Below, one piece after another: positions 7,125 to 9,549 of a stretch of DNA of 9,549 nt (position 1 is the stretch's first letter; each line of letters begins with the position of its first letter). The DNA is taken from the NCBI GenBank assembly GCA_023231365.1, contig JALNVO010000099.1, forward strand, positions 1 through 9,549, read 5' to 3'. The DNA is from Fibrobacteraceae bacterium (GTDB lineage Bacteria; Fibrobacterota; Fibrobacteria; Fibrobacterales; Fibrobacteraceae). The notes under the pieces were generated by a model. It saw nothing but the letters and a program-made list of their open reading frames with translations, made no database searches and was not told the DNA's origin. Position numbers and translations under genes: made by a program.

Positions 7125-7148
7125 ATTTCGAAAATATGCCGTTAAAGG

Positions 7149-8438
7149 CTAGAAGGAATAAGTCGCATCAATGCGGGAGAATAACCGTCCTTCTCCTTGG
7201 AATGGATTGCGGAAAAGCACATCCTCGGCAACGGTCACATCTATTTTCAGCTTTTCTTCCACATTAATACCAAATCCCCAGCCAACGTGATCCTTGTTCG
7301 TCCCATCGCCAATCGGATTGGTTGAGAAGAAAGTGCCGTCATCAGAGCAAATGCCTTTCTCGCCTACATTATGATCATTCTGATCGCATTCTGTGTAAAG
7401 GATGGATTTCTGTCCACCGACGCGGACAACGAACCAATCCCACCAGATATTGCGTTCAATACCGAAGCTGATTACGCCCCCCATATCCTTACGTTCATCC
7501 CAATAGGCATCATTGCTCTGGGAATCATACGTAGATTCACCGGTCGTATAATCAAAAGTCCAATCATGAGCCTTCCGCTTATTCCAGACAAAATCGCCAC
7601 CCATCCAGAAAAAGCCCCTATCCAGCGCAACGTTGATGCCAAGGCCCACCTGCGCATGCGTTTCCTTAATACCAGGAGCCTTGATAAAATGAGCGCTCAT
7701 AGCGGGAACAAGTTCACCATCGATTGCATCCAAACTAAAAGAAGCGCGGGAAGATCCGAGATAAGAAAAATCGCCATCTTCGAAGAAGTCCTTGTGTTCC
7801 GGGCCATATTGAACACGGGCGATACCTCCGGACAGCTCAAAATCCACGCTGCTCGCCAATTGCAGATTTACACCGCCATCACCACGGATGACAGATGCGT
7901 AAGAATTGTTATCCACCTGATACGTTCCACTTTTCGTCTCATAGCCACCATCCTGGTGAGCAATATAAACATGAAGACCGAGAGCGTTACCATCAGAAAG
8001 AGTTCCGCCTAAAAAACCATCAAAATTGGTTACAGTCTGCGGAAGCTCGTGCTTCTCCGAAGAATTGTCGCCGATATAATAAGTCGGAAGAAAAGCGGAG
8101 AAGGTCTCATCTGTGCGACCGAAAACGCCACCAATGGAAAGACGCGGGTCTGGAGATTCCTCGCTGCCCAAACCGAGTGAAAAGATACCGCCAAACGTAG
8201 GATGCTGAGGATCCATGTTAGTTCCCGTTGCAACATCTTGCGTATAAGAACCAAAACCGCCAATCAAATAATTCGGATAAAGGTTGATATTCGCCGGATT
8301 ATCAAAGATGTTCACATCATCTATGATATAAGTTGAATTCTTGCCCATCGATTCAACACGGGCAAAAGTAGCGAAAGCAGAGCCTACGCCGACAACACCT
8401 ATTGCAAAACCCAAAGCTGCGGCAGATCTGAATTTCAT
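7149..8438 (-). CDS. Predicted outer-membrane beta-barrel protein, unrecognised family
   Basis: A 429-residue secreted protein. The Sec signal peptide spans residues 1-23 (MKFRSAAALGFAIG..., cleavage likely after AFA). The mature part has many alternating polar/hydrophobic strands bounded by Gly and aromatic residues, and ends in the beta-signal-like IDATYSF with a terminal Phe, as expected of a protein inserted by the BAM machinery. An N-terminal segment with IIDDVNIFDNPANINLYPNYL resembles in style the DD...NPA region of FadL/PorV-like barrels, but I cannot assign it to that family. Cys351 and Cys364 are 12 residues apart in an Asp/Asn-rich stretch and could form a loop disulfide. The start is well supported: CAGGAG lies seven bases upstream of ATG 8438. 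The gene is flanked by terminators on both sides, so it is probably its own transcription unit. Its position after a TonB-like gene hints at a shared envelope role, without proof. Confidence 0.8.
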   Translation of the reverse strand: MKFRSAAALGFAIGVVGVGSAFATFARVESMGKNSTYIIDDVNIFDNPANINLYPNYLIGGFGSYTQDVATGTNMDPQHPTFGGIFSLGLGSEESPDPRLSIGGVFGRTDETFSAFLPTYYIGDNSSEKHELPQTVTNFDGFLGGTLSDGNALGLHVYIAHQDGGYETKSGTYQVDNNSYASVIRGDGGVNLQLASSVDFELSGGIARVQYGPEHKDFFEDGDFSYLGSSRASFSLDAIDGELVPAMSAHFIKAPGIKETHAQVGLGINVALDRGFFWMGGDFVWNKRKAHDWTFDYTTGESTYDSQSNDAYWDERKDMGGVISFGIERNIWWDWFVVRVGGQKSILYTECDQNDHNVGEKGICSDDGTFFSTNPIGDGTNKDHVGWGFGINVEEKLKIDVTVAEDVLFRNPFQGEGRLFSRIDATYSF

Positions 8439-8469
8439 TGAGCAACTCCTGTAAAAATTCTATGGAATA

Positions 8470-8498
8470 AACTTAATTAGTTCTTGACGATTTCGCAA
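8470..8498 (-). promoter_or_regulatory. Possible promoter of the beta-barrel gene
   Basis: The gene needs a promoter in the roughly 70 bases between the upstream terminator and its ATG. The best sigma70-like pair is TTGCGA (8498-8493) and TAAGTT (8475-8470), 17 bases apart, with a weak -10. A TAGAAT at 8462-8457 is another -10 candidate but would leave a very short leader. The -35 candidate overlaps a small inverted repeat, TTTCGC-AA-GCGAAA (8491-8504), which might be an operator. Confidence 0.25.
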
Positions 8499-8504
8499 GC
8501 GAAA
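8491..8504. repeat. Short inverted repeat in the promoter region
   Basis: TTTCGC and GCGAAA are perfect complements separated by AA. The repeat lies between the T-run of the previous terminator and the likely promoter of the beta-barrel gene, overlapping the -35 candidate. It could be a repressor site or just part of the terminator surroundings. Confidence 0.35.
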
Positions 8505-8507
8505 AAT

Positions 8508-8537
8508 AAAAAAAAGCTGGAAACTTGCGTTCCCAGC
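8508..8537 (-). terminator. Strong intrinsic terminator after the TonB-like gene
   Basis: On the minus strand a nine-base-pair stem, GCTGGGAAC with GTTTCCAGC (one G-U pair), closes a GCAA tetraloop of the GNRA class (8537-8516) and is followed by eight Ts (8515-8508). It lies 23 bases past the TAA of the TonB-like gene, so the energy-transduction operon ends here. Confidence 0.92.
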
Positions 8538-8560
8538 CTTTTGTCAATGCTTGAAATCAA

Positions 8561-9487
8561 TTATTCAGAGAACGTGAACGGAATTGTCACCGTAGTATTT
8601 CCTGACTTGACCTTGCTGAAAGTCCAGCGGCTCACCGTATTCTTGACTTCGCTATCGAAATCACCGTAACCGGTGGTCGAAGAAGCGATGGAAATACTGA
8701 TGATATCACCACCCGGAGCAATCGTGAAGCGAAGCGTCACCTTACCAGCAAAACCCGGTTGCAATTTCAGGTACTTGTTATAGATGTGACGGAGACCCGG
8801 AGTACGCTGACGGACAACTTTCATGATGTCTGCAGCACTGCGGGAACCACCACCGGCACCCATATCAATATCCCGTTCAGAAGGCGTCTTGATGGATCCC
8901 TTGGCCTTGGTCGCGATTCCACCACCGCCACCGCCAAGAAGCCCGCTCAAACCATCGCCAAGGCCGCCAGAGCCGCCTTCAGCATAGCCTTCGTTGAAGC
9001 CACCATCGGCCTTGCCGCGGCGTCCCCCAAGCACGGTCTTACCCGTGGTTTGAAGACCAGCAACGTCCTTCAACACCTTATCGATATCCTTGGTGAACTT
9101 TTGATCTTTCATCAAGTCATAAGCTGCAAAATTGGCCTTGCTTGTTTGAGCTGTAAGAAGTTTAAGAACACCACGGGTCTGAGGAGCATTCGGCTGGCCC
9201 TTTCCACGCGGTTTCCCGCCACCACCCGCTTTCTTGCGAGGTTTTGTCGGCTCTTTCTTCTTCTCTTCCTTCTTTTCTTCCTTCTTCTCATCAATCTTCA
9301 TCGTAGTCGTGAGCTGTTCGGCTTCCGTATCTTCGAAGATAACTTCATCCACTACAGCTTCATACATAGAAGCCCAGAGAGAGAAAGAAATTGCAACAAT
9401 GAGAGAAATAACTGCGACACCCGCAAAGCGCTTGTCGGATTCAGGCATCAAGGAAGCTACAAGAGGATCTGTGATCTTTTTAGCCAT
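8561..9487 (-). CDS. TonB-like protein with AgmX/PglI-type C-terminal domain
   Basis: A 308-residue protein with TonB architecture: a short cytoplasmic N-terminus, one membrane anchor at about 20-42, a Lys/Glu-rich stretch (about 62-85) and a Pro/Gly/Lys-rich stretch (to about 100). A polar segment and a very Gly-rich linker (about 154-215, including six Gly in a row) follow. The C-terminal domain is at about 215-308, with VVRQRTPGLRHIYNKYLK, GKVTLRFTIAPGGDI and VSRWTFSKVKSG, ending PFTFSE. This tail resembles the AgmX/PglI C-terminal domain known from myxobacterial gliding proteins and from TonB-like proteins of other phyla. Such proteins work with ExbB/ExbD-type proton channels to pass energy across the periplasm. 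ATG 9487 follows the upstream stop by one base, with GGAGG six bases before it, so it is coupled to the probable exbD. Its substrate is unknown. A classical TonB role in nutrient uptake and a motility or adhesion role are both possible. Confidence 0.82.
   Translation of the reverse strand: MAKKITDPLVASLMPESDKRFAGVAVISLIVAISFSLWASMYEAVVDEVIFEDTEAEQLTTTMKIDEKKEEKKEEKKKEPTKPRKKAGGGGKPRGKGQPNAPQTRGVLKLLTAQTSKANFAAYDLMKDQKFTKDIDKVLKDVAGLQTTGKTVLGGRRGKADGGFNEGYAEGGSGGLGDGLSGLLGGGGGGIATKAKGSIKTPSERDIDMGAGGGSRSAADIMKVVRQRTPGLRHIYNKYLKLQPGFAGKVTLRFTIAPGGDIISISIASSTTGYGDFDSEVKNTVSRWTFSKVKSGNTTVTIPFTFSE
9251..9289. repeat. 39-base pyrimidine-only tract (purine-only in the mRNA)
   Basis: Positions 9251-9289 contain only C and T on the plus strand, so the mRNA is pure A/G. 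It encodes the EKKEEKKEEKKKEP-like charged stretch of the TonB-like protein and is built from near-repeats of GAA/AAG units. It is explained by the protein sequence, but such tracts can vary in length by slippage. Confidence 0.7.
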
Positions 9488-9488
9488 A

Positions 9489-9549
9489 TTATTCCTCCCC
9501 GCCGTTCTTCATATTCACAGCGAAAGCAATGTTGGTGTAGCCAGAGAAG
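9489..9549 (-). CDS. C-terminal end of a probable ExbD-type protein (partial)
   Basis: Only the last 19 codons are in the window; the 5' part lies beyond the right edge. The frame reads FSGYTNIAFAVNMKNGG then EE and a TAA stop at 9491-9489. Being directly upstream of a TonB-like gene, with a one-base gap and a ribosome site inside its last codons, fits an ExbD-type biopolymer transport protein. The final IAFAV strand is consistent with an ExbD C-terminus. The fragment is too short to be sure. Confidence 0.55.
   Translation of the reverse strand, partial: FSGYTNIAFAVNMKNGGEE

Noticed and set aside
7371..8012. 213-codon plus-strand open frame across the beta-barrel gene
   Set aside because: It is antisense to a gene with a clear signal peptide, ribosome site and terminator, and its translation shows no coherent domain.
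1..9549. CRISPR array, tRNA/rRNA genes, insertion sequences or prophage genes
   Set aside because: I saw no regularly spaced direct repeats, no tRNA-like cloverleaf, and no transposase, integrase or phage motifs on either strand.

Overview
The window is a compact run of bacterial genes that all read on the minus strand, so transcription runs from high to low coordinates. It holds a TonB-type energy-transduction module, an outer-membrane beta-barrel gene, a small lipoprotein, and a complete rod-shape (elongasome) gene set mreB-mreC-mreD-mrdA-rodA followed by comF. The organism is Gram-negative and rod-shaped: it has a lipobox lipoprotein, a beta-barrel protein ending in Phe, and ExbD/TonB-like proteins. 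The TonB-like protein has an AgmX/PglI-type tail, PBP2 and RodA have non-proteobacterial features, and base composition is moderate. Together these suggest a member of the Fibrobacter/FCB or a related lineage. That assignment is inference and no marker here proves it.

Layout from the right edge, in transcription order. (1) 9489-9549: the last 19 codons of a gene, probably exbD. (2) 8561-9487: a TonB-like protein with one membrane anchor, a Lys/Glu-rich and Gly-rich linker and a C-terminal AgmX/PglI-like domain, ending at a strong intrinsic terminator (8508-8537). (3) 7149-8438: a secreted beta-barrel protein with its own leader and ribosome site, ending at a second intrinsic terminator (7094-7124). 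(4) 6712-7083: a small lipoprotein whose ATG lies only 11 bases past that terminator's T-run. (5) 6658 to 1197: mreB, mreC, mreD, mrdA (PBP2) and rodA, with mreC/mreD, mreD/mrdA and mrdA/rodA overlapping. (6) comF (403-1113), then a 63-base imperfect inverted repeat (318-380) and about 300 AT-rich bases with no gene I can support.

How the genes fit together: MreB filaments, the MreC/MreD membrane proteins, the SEDS glycosyltransferase RodA and the class B transpeptidase PBP2 form the machine that inserts peptidoglycan along the side wall. The TonB-like protein and its ExbB/ExbD partners would couple the proton gradient to an envelope process. The beta-barrel next to it is a possible but unproven client. 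comF is a DNA-uptake-type phosphoribosyltransferase-fold gene that appears simply to ride at the operon's end.

Most of the window is ordinary housekeeping. The parts worth a second look are the unassigned lipoprotein wedged between a terminator and mreB, the TTG start of mreB, the altered KSG box of PBP2, the AgmX/PglI-tailed TonB-like protein beside an unrecognised outer-membrane protein, and the inverted repeat after comF. I found no clear new defence, mobile or CRISPR system.
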